Shown: piece by piece, positions 8,701-15,633 of the stretch
Position numbering within the stretch: the first letter of the stretch is position 1
How the letters are laid out: every line of letters begins with the position of its first letter
From: Dyella marensis
GTDB lineage: Bacteria; Pseudomonadota; Gammaproteobacteria; Xanthomonadales; Rhodanobacteraceae
Assembly: GCF_900112865.1 (NCBI RefSeq)
Contig: NZ_FONH01000002.1
Coordinates: forward strand, 168,713-232,712
Length of the DNA: 64,000 bases
Direction of reading: 5' to 3'
The notes under the pieces: generated by a model
Databases searched by the model: none
Told to the model about the DNA's origin: nothing
The model's input: the letters and a program-made list of their open reading frames with translations, nothing else
Program-made: the position numbers and the translations under genes

Positions 8701-11532
8701 CAATACCGACAGCACCTGCTTGAGCTGGTACTGCAGCTGGCCGGTGAGGCCGATCAGGTCGATGCTGTTGATATCCGGCGGCCGGCTCGAATCGTTCAAG
8801 TGCAGCATGCTGGTGAGCGCATCCAGCCGGCCCTGCTGGTCGCCGTTGATGGTCTTCAGGCGGTTCTGGTTGATGATCTGCATGGCGATCTGGCTGGCGC
8901 GCGTCTGCGCCACCAGCAGGGCCGTGCCGATGGTGACCAGGGTATTGACCGCGGCGATCAGGTCGGCCTTGTCCTGATTGAGCTTGCCGCTGTCCGGCAC
9001 GTTGGCCAGCGCGGCGCGCACGTTCTCGGCCACGGCCTGCAGGTCCACCTGGCTGGGCAGGTTGAGCGTGCCGGCGGCGCTGGCCGCGGCGATGTCGTTG
9101 GACAAGGCATTGAGATTGCTGATGCTGCTGGCCGCCTTCTGCACGGCGGCCAGGCTCTTGAGCACCTTCATCACTGCCTGCAGCTTGTCGTAGACGTCCT
9201 TGATCGCCTTCAGCGCCTTGAGCACGCCGCCGGCCGCCTCGCCGGGAATCGCCGCCATGCTCAGGCCCAGCGAGAACAAGCCTTCGATGCCGGAGACCAC
9301 GCACTGCGCCACCAGGTCGTTGGCATAGTCGGCGTAGTGCTGCTGGAAGCGCTGGATGATGCCGGGGTCCTTCTCGCTGACGTTGCTGATCACCAGGTTC
9401 TGGGCGTCGAGCTTCTTGCCCAGGTCGAGGATGTCCTTGGCGTTCTGCTCCTGCTCGCGGTTGAGCTGGCTGAGCACCGAGTCGTAGTAGTCGTTCATGG
9501 CGCCGCGGCCGGTGGCCAGCACCTTGAAGTACTGGGTCAGCACGCCGCCGATCTGCTTGACGTTGTCATTGAGGTTCGCGATCGAATCCATGATCTTGAA
9601 GCTGTTGACGGTGTCGGTGATCTGGATCTGGTACTGCGAGATCTGCCCGGTGAGGGTCTGCGCCTGGCTCACCATGTCGCCGACGAACTTGTTGTACGAG
9701 TCGTAGGTGACATACGGCACGTAGACCACGTCGGCATCGAGCGAGGCGACGTTGTTGGCGATGTACAGCGCGCGGGCGCGCGCCTCGGCCAGGTTGAAAT
9801 CGCTGGTGTCGCCCGGGATCTGCGCGGCCAGCCAGTCCAGGTAGCTGACCTGCAGCCCGCGCACGACGTCGGCATTCGGGCCGCGCGCATGCAGCAGCGA
9901 TTCGGCGGCGACCAGCGAGAACTGGATGCTCTGGGTCAGCGCCGGCAGGGTGGAAGCATCGATGCCGCGCTCCAGCACGCCGGCGATCGACACCTTGAAT
10001 CGGCCGGTGGCCGGATCCGCCTGCGCATCGGTGGCGAACAGGATGCCGTCCAGCGCCACCTTGCGCTGCAGCTGGCCGCCGTCCTGCGATTCGAACACCA
10101 GCGCACCGTACATGTGGTCGCACACCACGGTGAGGTTGGCCAGCGCGGCGGAGCTCATGCTCAGCGTGGGCGTCTGCGGAGCCTGGCTCATGTCGATGAT
10201 CTGCGCGATCAGCGTCACTTCGTCGCTGGGCAGCGCCAGCACGCCATCGCCCGGCATGGCGCTGGTATGCAGCACCTGCGAGAACGAGGTGAACGACTTC
10301 ATCCGGAAGTTCTCGGCGACGATGCCGCCGCCGAGCAGGTTGACCTGGGAGAGATCGACGCGCTCCTGGTAGATGTCCACCGTGGGCGTGATGATGTTGC
10401 TGCTGAACGAGGCCACCGACTCGGGGAAGATCTGCGCCCAGTCGTAGTCGATCTCGCGCGCCTGCGGAATGCGCACGGCATCGCCGTATTTCTGCAGCAG
10501 GCCGCCCTTGACCAGGCGGTCCCAGGGGCCGGCCACCAGCGGCTGGTCGATCAGGTCGGCCAGCGGCGTCAGCGTGAACGCAATCGGCACCTGCAGCACC
10601 AGCGGCAGCATCAGCTTGTAGTTGGTCGCGGCGGCGAACACGCTGGCCGTGCCGGCGGGTACATAGCCATTGGCCCAGTCGCCCTTGGCGATCGCCGCGT
10701 CCAGCGCGGGATCGCGGCTGAGGCTGCGCAGCTTGCCGTATTCCGAAACGAAGCCGCGGCCCTGCTGCACCTGCGAGGTCAGGTAGGCCCAGGCGGCGGC
10801 GGTGGGGCCCACCACCGCGCGAGTGCCGTCGGGCTGCAGGGTGGAGTCGGACTGGAAAGCGCCCTGCACCACTTTGAAGTGCGTGGCGTCATAGGCGAAC
10901 ACCTGGAACAGCACGTCGCCGCCCACCACCTGGCTGGTGAAGTGGCTGCCCAGCTGGTAGATCGCCGCGATGTACTTGGCGGCGTCGTCCTTGCCAATTT
11001 TGGAGTCGTACAGCACCGAACCCTGCTTCGGCGCGGTGGCCGGCGGCAAGGCGTCGATCACGTCCTTGGCCGCCTGGGTCAGGTAATCCGTGCGATGCAG
11101 CGAGGAAGGATTGGCGCTGAAGGGATGCGTCCAGGTGGCGTTGACGCGCGTCATGCGCACCAGCACGTAGCCGCGCCGCTGCGAGAAATCCAGGCCGAAC
11201 AACGTGCCTGCCGCGGCCAGCGCGGCGACGCCGTCGGCATCGTTCAGGGCCAGCGGCCCGGGCGGCACGTCGATGCCGGCGGGATCGCCCGACATCGGAT
11301 CGACGTGATAGCCGTACAGCGTGTCGAGCAGGCTCTCGGCCGAATCGTGGATCGTGATGGTCGGCGTATTGCTCCAGTCCGGATAGGGATTCAGCACCGG
11401 CTCGACCGTCGCCGGCAGTACCGGCGCCACCGGCGGCGCGAAGAACGGAACGGTGCCGGCCTTCGGTTCCCACACCGGGCGGTAGCCGAAGAACAGGCCC
11501 GCGGCCTGGCTGAGCTGCAAGAGCGTATCCAT
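5749..11532 (-). CDS. Giant multidomain MACPF / helical / P47-like protein (putative toxin)
   Basis: First gene of the operon, 1927 aa, ATG at 11532 with AGGGGA upstream. Regions from sequence character: (1) residues 1 to about 590, homologous to the N-terminus of the 855-aa protein, with LGSHF, five residues, GG around residues 194-205, close to the MACPF signature; (2) about 600-960, long amphipathic helices with a hydrophobic stretch near 740-775, recalling alpha-pore-forming toxins; (3) about 1030-1160, a beta-rich domain ending in T-P-F-S-V-W-E-I-S-L-P; (4) about 1185-1820, a full P47/TULIP-like module from the K-W-D-A-V box to F-A-L-E-N-L-L-F-P and V-P-G-D-L-L-V-V-G; (5) a beta-rich tail. 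No signal peptide. The combination suggests a large pore-forming, possibly insecticidal, toxin. I know no described protein with this layout; domains 2 and 3 are the least certain. Confidence 0.6.
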   Translation of the reverse strand: MDTLLQLSQAAGLFFGYRPVWEPKAGTVPFFAPPVAPVLPATVEPVLNPYPDWSNTPTITIHDSAESLLDTLYGYHVDPMSGDPAGIDVPPGPLALNDADGVAALAAAGTLFGLDFSQRRGYVLVRMTRVNATWTHPFSANPSSLHRTDYLTQAAKDVIDALPPATAPKQGSVLYDSKIGKDDAAKYIAAIYQLGSHFTSQVVGGDVLFQVFAYDATHFKVVQGAFQSDSTLQPDGTRAVVGPTAAAWAYLTSQVQQGRGFVSEYGKLRSLSRDPALDAAIAKGDWANGYVPAGTASVFAAATNYKLMLPLVLQVPIAFTLTPLADLIDQPLVAGPWDRLVKGGLLQKYGDAVRIPQAREIDYDWAQIFPESVASFSSNIITPTVDIYQERVDLSQVNLLGGGIVAENFRMKSFTSFSQVLHTSAMPGDGVLALPSDEVTLIAQIIDMSQAPQTPTLSMSSAALANLTVVCDHMYGALVFESQDGGQLQRKVALDGILFATDAQADPATGRFKVSIAGVLERGIDASTLPALTQSIQFSLVAAESLLHARGPNADVVRGLQVSYLDWLAAQIPGDTSDFNLAEARARALYIANNVASLDADVVYVPYVTYDSYNKFVGDMVSQAQTLTGQISQYQIQITDTVNSFKIMDSIANLNDNVKQIGGVLTQYFKVLATGRGAMNDYYDSVLSQLNREQEQNAKDILDLGKKLDAQNLVISNVSEKDPGIIQRFQQHYADYANDLVAQCVVSGIEGLFSLGLSMAAIPGEAAGGVLKALKAIKDVYDKLQAVMKVLKSLAAVQKAASSISNLNALSNDIAAASAAGTLNLPSQVDLQAVAENVRAALANVPDSGKLNQDKADLIAAVNTLVTIGTALLVAQTRASQIAMQIINQNRLKTINGDQQGRLDALTSMLHLNDSSRPPDINSIDLIGLTGQLQYQLKQVLSVLAQTLELQDGAIQYEYFGQPTPITSFSLINLQSVIATQDSAIISALQQLNPPPQAVPKPITIRIDNVLATRLSGGNVFQFPVALCRTEFYNYDMVRIDRVVPRIVGIKSTRTGNSEIHFACQARPFQDRDYQRDAYTFATSRRAFGPYVYNLATGEPEFGTNTGTFAKQTTHLTPFSVWEISLPANVQNNQDLVFDNLFVSIEVDFYVTAHYDDPALLRRPRLMSKLPASLAAMVGDPSPGGTPTLANLEAQMYQNQAVLQKWDAVFNVLSGPVNAFLYQQFQQYIQKINPGSTDNLMQVNAYYCENVQQFRGFWFTNVTKMTFKLSNPLLQFVPGNDSVTVVQNILSGTIVLGTLGVTENGFDPTACHLVDQDVNFTGAAGGSTLTLSVQGVFESNMQVKVKSTGTLPAPLQATTDYWIVGWTQSGGNTTLALASTAGGTPIALTSAGSGTHTIYPDIEWGNPNQVDVSKKPYVNGSVALAKVSGIVTPPPGQGSSSETHTVILDFPAGAFTLNQFEVDPPNWDPNHHATQISNALASYYATNDIKYQVQTINYSNLNNDVALQPSKFVLNAATTNAGNNILQILIATTGDIQHAHTITLNEPIAYDPSNPIPGVSDFSVSLMISTKLMFDHIFVSSFNQGGTNLQVQAVDPGKDFESWSAKVSQGSATGTVVFNNPYTIRGTQTNFQMSSSGSNALSWDLTGLLFQRSPTAGLVMNYTNGTASPPTGGTNVNFQYQQYYPPVCYRGGCSPGHWGNWQNSSATAYVTMTGAYPLTVTGSGAAQLVQFANIEPTVTFAQSSDLKPTGPCECNDNDLKIALLKSLGDSVPATLKQYMAKISFKPISVFALENLLFPAEQLITMREARVPGDLLVVGSFLPSVRKTAPSYNVTISAAAGAKGVFGTTQFQNGVGTGSATQNGLPKQFQFQYGPINPAVGGMVTYTIDIEAGTVTPPLFVVVTQPDPDHSPATVILLPPGFAGSTGN

Positions 11533-11760
11533 GTCATTCCCCTGTCGACGTTAGATGTGATTGCAGGCCGTGATCGCTGCGGCGATCGCCGGCGTCGGTC
11601 CATCGATATCGTCCATCTCAGCCATCAACCCGGACGACCTGACGCGGTGTACGTTGCTGCGAGGAAAGCTTTCGAAGTAGCGGGCGAGCTCCGTGAGTCG
11701 TTGCAAGAAGCCACGACCTGGCTGCACTATCGCGCCCACTTGCCACCACCCTGCACGCTC

Positions 11761-12060
11761 ATGGACGACACTCAATACGACGCGCTCACCAGCAAACTGC
11801 TTCGCGTGATGGCGGACTACATCGACATCCCGGTCGAGCGCCTGACACCCGAGACCACGTTCGAATCCCTGCAGCTGGACTCGCTGGATTTCATCGAACT
11901 GGTGTTCCTGGTGGAGGAGCACGTCGGCGTATCCCTGGATGGCGCGCTGGAAGATCTGCGGCATCGGATGCTGTGCGTCGGCGACGTGATCGAGTTCGCG
12001 CGCGAACAGGCGGCCAAGCTCGCGGTGCCGCCCGCGCCGGTCGATCCGCACCGGGCCTGA
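11761..12060 (+). CDS. Acyl carrier protein (stand-alone)
   Basis: Protein of 99 aa with the ACP signature D-S-L-D-F-I-E-L; Ser41 would carry the 4'-phosphopantetheine arm. It fits the four-helix PP-binding family and is slightly longer than housekeeping AcpP (about 78 aa), with a Pro-rich tail. It stands alone: no ketosynthase, ligase or acyltransferase flanks it. It is divergent from the MACPF/P47 operon across 228 bp (11533-11760), which must hold both promoters; I cannot point to clear -35/-10 boxes there. The ribosome binding site before this ATG is weak, so an upstream non-ATG start is possible. A link to toxin acylation (as acyl-ACP serves HlyC-type acyltransferases) is speculation, since no such enzyme is present. 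Confidence 0.8.
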   Translation: MDDTQYDALTSKLLRVMADYIDIPVERLTPETTFESLQLDSLDFIELVFLVEEHVGVSLDGALEDLRHRMLCVGDVIEFAREQAAKLAVPPAPVDPHRA

Positions 12061-12450
12061 GTCTCTCGCGCTTCCGTCGTCGCTATCGCGAAATCCTGCG
12101 ATGCGGCATGCACTGCGTTCGCGCACATCCGGGCAGCAGGCGCACACGCCCGTGCCGCGCGCCGGATGCTGGCGAACAGATGCAAGCCGACGCCGCGCGC
12201 AAGCACGGACGGAGCGGAGAGGTGACGGTTAGGCGCCGCCTAGGACGGCGGCGTGGCGCTGAACTTCATAATTCCCCCTGTCCTGATATCCCTATGGCGA
12301 TACGTGCCTTGCGCACGCACCGCCTTCCCGACTCTGCAACAGGAAGTGTGATGGTTATGTCTTTTCAGGGCGGGTTTGCGTATTGCATTTTTCTTGCGCT
12401 TGCAATCAATCGAAACGGAGAAGTACCGGCATCGCGCCAGTGCAAATGTT
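12061..12450. other. Intergenic stretch without recognisable gene
   Basis: Between the ACP gene and the sigma-factor remnant I see no reading frame with family resemblance and no clear stem-loop with a T-run. The base composition drifts lower in GC from about 12265 to 12460, as expected of decaying or non-coding DNA. Confidence 0.4.
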
Positions 12451-12546
12451 TTAGTGGTCCGGATTGCGCATCGCGTAAATGATGGCGATCTTGCCGCCCT
12501 CGATCAGCAAGGCGCCACGCGTTCGCGCTCGCTGCAGCAGGTCGCC
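12451..12546 (-). pseudogene. C-terminal remnant of an ECF sigma factor (SigJ-like)
   Basis: On the minus strand a 31-codon open stretch between two stops reads ...G-A-L-L-I-E-G-G-K-I-A-I-I-Y-A-M-R-N-P-D-H-stop. This matches the usual end of SigJ/YlaC-like ECF sigma factors with a SnoaL-like tail (G-R-I-x-x-I-Y-x-V-R-N-P-x-K-L). The upstream frame is closed at 12547-12549 and nothing of the sigma2/sigma4 domains is visible, so only a relic remains. The call rests on about 15 residues. Confidence 0.35.
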
Positions 12547-12665
12547 TCACACCAGTTGATGAGGAGCGAACCGGCGTCGCTCGCTCTCGCCCTGCTCGCG
12601 CACTTCGGCCAGATGCAGAAGGAGGCAGGCATGCCTTGAACCGCGATGAGCGTCGATCGCGGAAG

Positions 12666-13070
12666 CTAGCTGGTCTTCCGCTTCGCCGCCTTCGCCGCCT
12701 TGGCCGCCGCAGGCCGGCCGGCCTTGGCCTTGCGTGCCGGCTTGGCGGCGGCTTTCGCCGCCACCTTCTGCGCCGGCACCGACTTCCGCGCAGGCACCGC
12801 GGCGAGCTTGACGCCCAGGGCGCCGAGCAGCCGGGTGACCGTGGCGAAACCCGGGCGCGAGCCGGGCCGGATGGTCTTGTAGAGACTCTCGCGGCCCAGG
12901 CCGCTGTCCTTGGACACGCGGGTCATGCTCCTGGCTCTGACGACATCCGCCACGGCGAGCAGGAATACATCGGGGTCGTCGTCGTCCAGGGCGTCCTGCA
13001 GATAGGCCGCGATGACCTCTTCGTTGTCGAGGTACTCGGCGGCATCGAATTGTCTGGTCTTGGTAGCCAT
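12666..13070 (-). CDS. HigA-like antitoxin with a Lys/Ala-rich tail
   Basis: Protein of 134 aa. Residues 1 to about 90 match the addiction-module antidote family that pairs with Gp49/HigB-type RelE toxins: F-D-A-A-E-Y-L near the start, then a helix-turn-helix with L-G-R-E-S-L-Y-K. It should neutralise the toxin encoded 17 nt upstream and repress the pair. The ATG at 13070 has GGAG and AGGG upstream. Residues about 100-134 are an Ala/Lys/Arg/Pro-rich tail (A-K-A-A-K-A-A-K-R-K type) resembling the bacterial histone-H1-like DNA-compacting tails. Classical family members are about 100 aa, so the tail is an addition. It may raise non-specific DNA affinity. Confidence 0.85.
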   Translation of the reverse strand: MATKTRQFDAAEYLDNEEVIAAYLQDALDDDDPDVFLLAVADVVRARSMTRVSKDSGLGRESLYKTIRPGSRPGFATVTRLLGALGVKLAAVPARKSVPAQKVAAKAAAKPARKAKAGRPAAAKAAKAAKRKTS

Positions 13071-13087
13071 CACCCTGTCTCCGGCCG

Positions 13088-13378
13088 TTACCCGATGGCG
13101 GACCACAGGGCCTTGGCGAGTCTGATATCCGCACGCTGCGATTGCTTGTCTCCGCCGAGCAGCAGGAGGTAGAGCGTCTTTCCCTGTCTGGCGAAGTAGA
13201 TCCGGTAGCCGGGGCCGGCATCGATGCGCATCTCGCCGATACCGTCGAAGTATTTGACGTCGCCGAGGTTGCCCAGCTTCGCCCTGGCGATGCGACCGAG
13301 AATCCTGGCCTTGCCCGTCTGGTCCTTCAGGTCGGCGATCCATCGGCCGAACGCTTCCGTCTGCCTGATTTCGTTCAT
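13088..13378 (-). CDS. RelE/HigB-family toxin (Gp49-like)
   Basis: Protein of 96 aa of the phage-derived Gp49-like/HigB family of RelE-fold mRNA interferases: T-E-A-F-x-x-W-I-x-x-L-x-D near the N-terminus, G-x-G-Y-R-I-Y-F-x-x-x-G in the middle and a L-L-L-L-G-G-D-K-x-x-Q strand near the end. It precedes the antitoxin gene, the order typical of higBA. The ATG at 13378 was chosen; a TTG five codons upstream is in frame. The spacer between toxin stop and antitoxin start is 17 nt. Expected activity: ribosome-dependent mRNA cleavage, blocked by the partner. Conserved Arg/Lys and the C-terminal GGDK suggest it is intact. Confidence 0.85.
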   Translation of the reverse strand: MNEIRQTEAFGRWIADLKDQTGKARILGRIARAKLGNLGDVKYFDGIGEMRIDAGPGYRIYFARQGKTLYLLLLGGDKQSQRADIRLAKALWSAIG

Positions 13379-13385
13379 GGAAACT

Positions 13386-13401
13386 GTATCCAACTAGATA
13401 C
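13386..13401. promoter_or_regulatory. Candidate operator of the toxin-antitoxin pair
   Basis: The inverted repeat GTATC-caacta-GATAC sits 8 bp upstream of the toxin ATG. TGTATC recurs twice as a direct repeat at 13505-13510 and 13515-13520. Spacing and symmetry fit a site bound by the HTH of the antitoxin, which by family precedent autoregulates. Inferred from position and symmetry only. Confidence 0.45.
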
Positions 13402-13649
13402 GATTTTGCAAATGCCGCGGGTCGGGTGAGCCGCGGTCGAATCCGCACGACGGCCGCCGCGTCAGGCGATGGTAGGCAGCTCGATGGTCCGAACGTTCCG
13501 ATTGTGTATCGAAATGTATCCACCCCCGGTCCGGACACATTCCGACGCCTTCGAGCGGCATGCGCGACATATCGCAGATACGCGCCGGGTGTCTCCTGAG
13601 CACATCGGCTGATCGCCAGTCGTCGCCCTCACTTACCAGGAGTCCCGCC

Positions 13650-13946
13650 ATGCGTTCTTCCCTGCTCACCATCTCCTTCCGCTTCGCCGCCGTCGCGCTG
13701 ACGTTCGCCCTGGCCGGGGTGGCCCAGGCTGCCGATACGCATCAGGTGCCCGCCACCGCGACGGTGCATGACATGCAGCGCGCCGCATCGGACGGCAACG
13801 CCGATACCGCCATCGACTGGAACATCGACTACCCGTCGCAGCTCGGCCCGGAAGGTCCGCGCGCCAGCGCGACCACCGGCCGCACGACGCCGATGGCCGG
13901 ATCGAGCGGCGACGCCTCGCTCGCGCAACAGCGCGCCGGCCGCTGA
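13650..13946 (+). CDS. Small secreted protein of unknown function
   Basis: Protein of 98 aa. The ATG at 13650 has CCAGGAG upstream. Residues 1 to about 27 are a clear Sec signal peptide ending in A-Q-A-A; the mature chain of about 70 aa is hydrophilic, with no cysteines and low complexity towards the end (Ala, Gly, Ser, Thr). I recognise no family. It lies 77 nt upstream of the Tat-exported hydrolase on the same strand, so all three genes to 15614 may be one transcript. It is probably periplasmic. Confidence 0.7.
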   Translation: MRSSLLTISFRFAAVALTFALAGVAQAADTHQVPATATVHDMQRAASDGNADTAIDWNIDYPSQLGPEGPRASATTGRTTPMAGSSGDASLAQQRAGR

Positions 13947-14023
13947 GCCGGCGGCGAACGGGCCGCCGCATCGCACGGAATCTGAAGTCCCCACGGCACA
14001 CCATCTTTTTCAGGAGAAGCCCC

Positions 14024-15085
14024 ATGTCCGCCTCCATCGACCAGCAGCGCCGCAAGTTCCTCGGTGCCGCCGCACTCGGCCTGGCCGCCGCGCCCTTCGC
14101 GGGCCTCGCCTTCGCCTCGGCATCCGACAAGAGCGCGACGCCGGCGAAGCTCGCCACCGCCACCGCCACCGCCACCGGCGGCCGCAGCTCGTTCGCCCGC
14201 ATGAAGCGCATCCGTGCCGGCGTGCTCGATGTCGCCTATGCCGAGGACGGCCCCGCCGACGGCACGCCGGTGCTGCTGCTGCACGGCTGGCCCTACGACA
14301 TCTACAGCTACGTCGATGTCGCGCCGATCCTCGCCGCCGCCGGCTATCGCGTGATCGTTCCTTACCTGCGCGGCTACGGCGACACCCGCTTCGTCTCTGC
14401 CGACACGCCGCGCAACGGCCAGCAGGCCGCGCTCGCCGCCGACGGGCTGGCCCTGCTGGATGCACTGAAGATCGACCGGGCGATCGTCGCCGGCTACGAC
14501 TGGGGCGCGCGCACCGCCGACATCATGGCCGCGCTGTGGCCGGAGCGCTGCAAGGCGCTGGTCTCCGTCAGCGGTTATCTGATCGGCAGCCAGGCGCTGA
14601 ACCACGACCCGTTGCCGCCCAAGGCGGAGCAGCAGTGGTGGTATCAGTTCTACTTCGCCACCGAGCGCGGCGCCGCCGGCTACGCCAGGTACACGCACGA
14701 CTTCGCGCGCCTGATCTGGCAAACCGCCTCGCCGCAGTGGGCCTTCGACGACGCCACCTTCGCGCGCTCCGCCGCGGCGCTGGACAACCCGGACCACGTG
14801 GCGATCACCCTGCACAACTACCGGTGGCGCCTGGGCCTGGCCGAAGGCGAGGCGCAGTACGACGCGCTGGAGAAGCAACTCGCCGCACTGCCGCCGATCC
14901 GCGTGCCCGCCATCACCCTGGAAGGCGACGCCAACGGCGCGCCGCATCCGGAACCGGCCGCCTATGCCAGGCGCTTCACCGGCAAGTACGAGCACCGCAC
15001 CATCGGCGGCGGCATCGGCCACAACCTGCCGCAGGAAGCGCCGCAGGCTTTTGCCCAGGCCGTACTCGACGTCGCCCGCTTCTGA
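14024..15085 (+). CDS. Tat-exported alpha/beta hydrolase (epoxide-hydrolase-like)
   Basis: Protein of 353 aa. It starts with a twin-arginine leader, R-R-K-F-L-G-A-A at residues 10-17, then a hydrophobic stretch, so it is exported folded. The mature part is an alpha/beta hydrolase: H87-G-W-P oxyanion motif, nucleophile elbow G-Y-D159-W-G-A and catalytic H333 in G-I-G-H-N-L. Asp as nucleophile with HGWP fits the epoxide hydrolase/haloalkane dehalogenase branch rather than serine esterases; the substrate cannot be read from sequence. The ATG at 14024 has AGGAG upstream. A cytochrome P460 gene follows 19 nt downstream. The pairing suggests periplasmic handling of a small organic or oxidised compound. 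Confidence 0.8.
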   Translation: MSASIDQQRRKFLGAAALGLAAAPFAGLAFASASDKSATPAKLATATATATGGRSSFARMKRIRAGVLDVAYAEDGPADGTPVLLLHGWPYDIYSYVDVAPILAAAGYRVIVPYLRGYGDTRFVSADTPRNGQQAALAADGLALLDALKIDRAIVAGYDWGARTADIMAALWPERCKALVSVSGYLIGSQALNHDPLPPKAEQQWWYQFYFATERGAAGYARYTHDFARLIWQTASPQWAFDDATFARSAAALDNPDHVAITLHNYRWRLGLAEGEAQYDALEKQLAALPPIRVPAITLEGDANGAPHPEPAAYARRFTGKYEHRTIGGGIGHNLPQEAPQAFAQAVLDVARF

Positions 15086-15104
15086 CCCCGGGGAACCCCT
15101 TGCG

Positions 15105-15614
15105 ATGAATACCTTGCATGCCCTCGCCTGCATGGGCGCGATCCTGGTCGCCGGCGCCTTCGTCACCGCGCATCCGGACACGCCCAAGCCCATGCCCGCC
15201 GCCTCGCCGATCTATGGCGTCACGCTGCCGGAGGGCTACCGGCAGTGGGAGCTGATCGCTCCCGCGCTGGAAGCCGCACCGTTGAACGAGATCCGCACCG
15301 TGCTCGGCAACCGGATCGCCGTCGATGCCTACCGCCGCGGTGCGCAGCCGTTCCCGGACGGCACGGTGCTGGTCAAGCTGGCGTGGAAGCAGCAGCCTTC
15401 CACCGCCTTCGCCAGCGCCACCGTGCCGGGCGCGGCCACCACCGTGCAGGTCATGGTGAAGGACTCCAAGAAATATGCGGCCAGCGGCAGCTGGGGCTAC
15501 GGGCGCTTCATCGACGGCAAGCCGGCGGACGAGGCGCAGCACCGCACCTGCTACGCCTGCCACGAGGCGCGTGCCAAAGGACACGACGACGTCTTCACCC
15601 ATTACGCGCCCTAG
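15105..15614 (+). CDS. Cytochrome P460 family haemoprotein
   Basis: Protein of 169 aa with an N-terminal signal peptide (about residues 1-22). A single c-type haem site, C149-Y-A-C152-H153, lies near the C-terminus, as in the P460/cytochrome c'-beta family. The preceding Y-G-R-F-I-D-G-K-P block and the early P-E-G-Y-R-x-W motif fit the same family. P460 proteins bind a haem cross-linked to lysine and oxidise hydroxylamine or bind NO; many relatives have unknown function. Which lysine would form the cross-link cannot be fixed here. The gene is probably cotranscribed with the hydrolase gene. Confidence 0.85.
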   Translation: MNTLHALACMGAILVAGAFVTAHPDTPKPMPAASPIYGVTLPEGYRQWELIAPALEAAPLNEIRTVLGNRIAVDAYRRGAQPFPDGTVLVKLAWKQQPSTAFASATVPGAATTVQVMVKDSKKYAASGSWGYGRFIDGKPADEAQHRTCYACHEARAKGHDDVFTHYAP

Positions 15615-15633
15615 GGCGGGCTGCCGGCGCGGC

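Noticed and set aside
5749-11532. Tc-toxin (TcA) or RTX toxin identity for the giant protein
   Set aside because: No RTX nonapeptides (G-G-x-G-x-D) occur, no TcB/TcC Rhs-type partners are present, and the resemblance of the beta domain to Tc proteins is too weak to name it.
5332-12060. A plus-strand open frame of over 2200 codons antisense to the giant protein gene
   Set aside because: It is His/Gln/Arg/Gly-rich with no domain, typical of the antisense of high-GC coding DNA. Only its last 99 codons (the ACP) are real.
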